Assembly (NCBI GenBank): GCA_947628305.1
Contig: CANQZG010000011.1
Span: 1 to 64,000, forward strand
Source of the DNA: an uncultured Muribaculaceae bacterium
GTDB lineage: Bacteria; Bacteroidota; Bacteroidia; Bacteroidales; Muribaculaceae
Reading direction: 5' to 3'
DNA length: 64,000 nucleotides
Made by a program: the position numbers and the translations under genes
Shown: piece after piece, positions 62,259 to 64,000 of the stretch
Position numbering within the stretch: the stretch's first letter is position 1
How the letters are laid out: each line of letters begins with the position of its first letter
The notes under the pieces: generated by a model
Seen by the model: the letters and a program-made list of their open reading frames with translations, nothing else
Databases searched by the model: none
Told to the model about the DNA's origin: nothing

Positions 62259-63305
62259 TCAAATCACATTAAGAGTATGTTTAGTTTTGCGGATGATTGT
62301 GTCGCCGTTCAGTTGAAATGTGCCATCGGGTAGCATGGGGGCTTTCACACGGCCCTGTTCCCCAAATTCACGGGGCGAGACCTCGACACGCACTGCATCC
62401 CACAAAGAGGTGTCGATAAATGAACGCAGAAGGGTCGCACCCCCCTCCACAAGGACCGATGTTATGCCCCTGGCGTAAAGTTCGGCAAGCACACGGCCGA
62501 GGTCATGAGGGTCAACCGCAACCTTTTCGGCTGCAATCCCCTTCCTGCATGTAGTCGAAAAATAGATGACACGCTGATTCTGTAACAGTCGGTTGTCAAC
62601 AGGGATTCTCCCCTCCCGGTCAAGAATGACCGGCACAGGGTCGTGACCCACGCCCCATCCACGCAAAGTAAGCCCCGGTTCATCGCCAAGGACAGTGCCG
62701 CTGCCCACCATGATAGCGTCATGCAACGAACGCTCCCGGTTGACAAGAACCGATGTCACGGGTGTCGATATTTTAGCGGACAATTCTCCCGGCATGCGTT
62801 TGAAATCCAAGTAACCGTCGGCCGATTGCGCCCATTTAAGCGTAACGTATGGACGATGCTGTGTATGGGCGGTGATAAACTTGTGATTCAAGCATCGGCA
62901 CTCCTCCTCAAGGACACCGACGGTGACATCGACACCCGCATCCCGAAGCATTGCGACACCCCGTCCGCTCACCTTATCAAACGGGTCGAGCGAGCCGACA
63001 ACAACACGCGGGATTCCACAATCAATCAGCAACCGGGCGCACGGAGGGGTCTTGCCATAATGGGAACACGGCTCAAGCGTGACATATATTGTCGATTCAG
63101 ACAACAACGAGCAGTCCCTGACCGATGCGACAGCATTGACCTCGGCATGTCCCTCGCCACAACGGCGATGCCACCCCTCCCCTATGATTTTACCGTCATG
63201 GACTATGACAGCACCTACCATGGGATTGGGCGAAGCATTACCCTCGCCATTGCGGGCAAGCTGCAACGCCCTGGCCATAAACCTCTTGTCAACGTCTTTC
63301 ATCAT
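62259..63305 (-). CDS. ribD: Riboflavin deaminase-reductase RibD
   Basis: This 348-aa bifunctional enzyme of riboflavin synthesis has an N-terminal deaminase domain with the zinc site H53-A-E55, C80 and C89, and a C-terminal reductase domain (about 145-348) with VLVEGGATLL. The start at 63305 overlaps the ispG stop in a TGATG, so translation is coupled. A longer start is open but would run into ispG. Confidence 0.93.
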   Translation of the reverse strand: MMKDVDKRFMARALQLARNGEGNASPNPMVGAVIVHDGKIIGEGWHRRCGEGHAEVNAVASVRDCSLLSESTIYVTLEPCSHYGKTPPCARLLIDCGIPRVVVGSLDPFDKVSGRGVAMLRDAGVDVTVGVLEEECRCLNHKFITAHTQHRPYVTLKWAQSADGYLDFKRMPGELSAKISTPVTSVLVNRERSLHDAIMVGSGTVLGDEPGLTLRGWGVGHDPVPVILDREGRIPVDNRLLQNQRVIYFSTTCRKGIAAEKVAVDPHDLGRVLAELYARGITSVLVEGGATLLRSFIDTSLWDAVRVEVSPREFGEQGRVKAPMLPDGTFQLNGDTIIRKTKHTLNVI

Positions 63306-64000
63306 CACGCCTCTTTTTCTCGCCAAACGCCTTCCGCTCTCAGGAATGCGACCAACCTCGGAATCGCTTCTTCGGCGGGGATATTACGTTCAACTGGGAC
63401 TTTCCCTTTATATAGGGTTATTCTACCGACACCCGCGCCGACATATCCGTAATCGGCATCAGCCATTTCACCGGGACCGTTGACGATACATCCCATTACA
63501 CCGATTTTCAATCCTTTGAGATGGGATGTCGCATCCTTCACGGCCTTAAGTGTAGACTGCAGGTCAAACAACGTGCGCCCGCACCCCGGACACGCGATAT
63601 ACTCCGTCCGTGAAATCCTAAGCCTGACCGCCTGAAGGATTCCAAACGACAAACGGGATAGTTCATCATCGGTCAGCGCGTCACTCTCGACCCACATTCC
63701 ATCAGTGAAACCGTTGAGAAAAATACGCCCGAAATCAACCGCGGCACGCAACCTGACATCATCGGCGTTTATGCCCGTATAGGCGATGTGAGGGAGCAAA
63801 GGATTTGTCACCCCCTCAGCGACAAGGCCATTGAGGGCGACAAGCAGTTCAGCCGCAGGATTGGGGTGACGGCTCGTCAGCACCACGGGAATTTCAGGAT
63901 TATCCATAATCATCCCGATTGCTTCACTCCAGCATGCAGCGTCAACCGCCACCGTGTCATCGCAGTCTGCGAACAAGTCAGGCATCGCATCCCGGCCATA
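63305..64000 (-). CDS. ispG: IspG, C-terminal part (runs off the window)
   Basis: The frame is open to the right edge, so this is the last 231 residues of 4-hydroxy-3-methylbut-2-enyl diphosphate synthase of the MEP isoprenoid pathway. The 4Fe-4S ligands lie in CPGCGRT and in GCIVNGPGE, followed by the usual ending. The N-terminal TIM-barrel lies beyond the window. It is coupled to ribD. Confidence 0.92.
   Translation of the reverse strand, partial: YGRDAMPDLFADCDDTVAVDAACWSEAIGMIMDNPEIPVVLTSRHPNPAAELLVALNGLVAEGVTNPLLPHIAYTGINADDVRLRAAVDFGRIFLNGFTDGMWVESDALTDDELSRLSFGILQAVRLRISRTEYIACPGCGRTLFDLQSTLKAVKDATSHLKGLKIGVMGCIVNGPGEMADADYGYVGAGVGRITLYKGKVPVERNIPAEEAIPRLVAFLRAEGVWREKEA

Overview
This window looks like a Bacteroidales chromosome. 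Muribaculaceae or a close relative is my best guess, but the family is not settled from sequence alone. The evidence is the TAnnTTTG-type promoters in front of many genes, few strong Shine-Dalgarno sites, the core set TamL-like Omp85, two OmpH/Skp proteins, BamA, UppS and DUF6089, and typical Bacteroidetes families (DUF6377, DUF6242, GH92, DUF3408, DUF3987).

Positions 1 to 33809 are mobile DNA. Three integrative and mobilizable elements sit head to tail against one tRNA-Phe gene (33798-33870, minus strand). The 13-bp end of that tRNA gene, GTGGTGCCACCAG on the plus strand, is repeated exactly at 1934, 16213 and 33797. Element 0 is only a right end (1-1946) with a repressor-like gene facing a small divergent gene. 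Element A (1934-16225) carries a tyrosine integrase, a HigBA-like pair, a fused PD-(D/E)XK-SIR2 protein, a gene-free stretch rich in hairpins, an excisionase-like HTH protein, a primase-helicase, DUF3408, MobC and relaxase genes, and a cargo operon of acetyltransferases, a GyrI-like protein and small enzymes behind a 35-codon leader. Element B (16213-33809) has a related integrase, a RhuM-Fic protein, a probable defence operon (AAA ATPase, unknown protein, NERD-UvrD helicase) with a WG-repeat/WYL regulator pair, then an HTH protein, DUF3987 protein, MobC and relaxase. Neither element has a conjugation pore, so each probably borrows one.

In both complete elements the integrase lies just inside the left att site, and a pair of repeats spaced 12 bp apart lies near each end. 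The repeat word differs between elements, so these look like integrase arm sites. Each right end also carries a hairpin beside the att site that could end tRNA-Phe transcription after integration.

The strongest candidate for an undescribed system is in element B. The promoters of the ATPase operon and of the WG-WYL operon share the operator CGAAC-N5-GTTCG, placed exactly 11 nt upstream of the -7 box in both. This implies that the WYL protein controls the defence operon and itself. The operon recalls Gabija (OLD-like ATPase plus UvrD helicase), but no TOPRIM nuclease is visible, there is an extra middle protein, and the helicase has its own NERD nuclease domain. The REase-SIR2 fusion in element A is a second candidate.

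From 33.8 kb on, the sequence is ordinary chromosome: a membrane protein with its regulator, ribosomal protein L31 type B, a DUF6377 regulator, a GH92 mannosidase, a stress membrane protein, malic enzyme, a second glycosidase, KdsB, a flippase-like protein, an L,D-transpeptidase, an isolated RhuM gene, a sodium symporter, FolP, CdaA, the outer-membrane biogenesis block, a DUF6242 lipoprotein, RibD and the end of IspG, which runs off the right edge.
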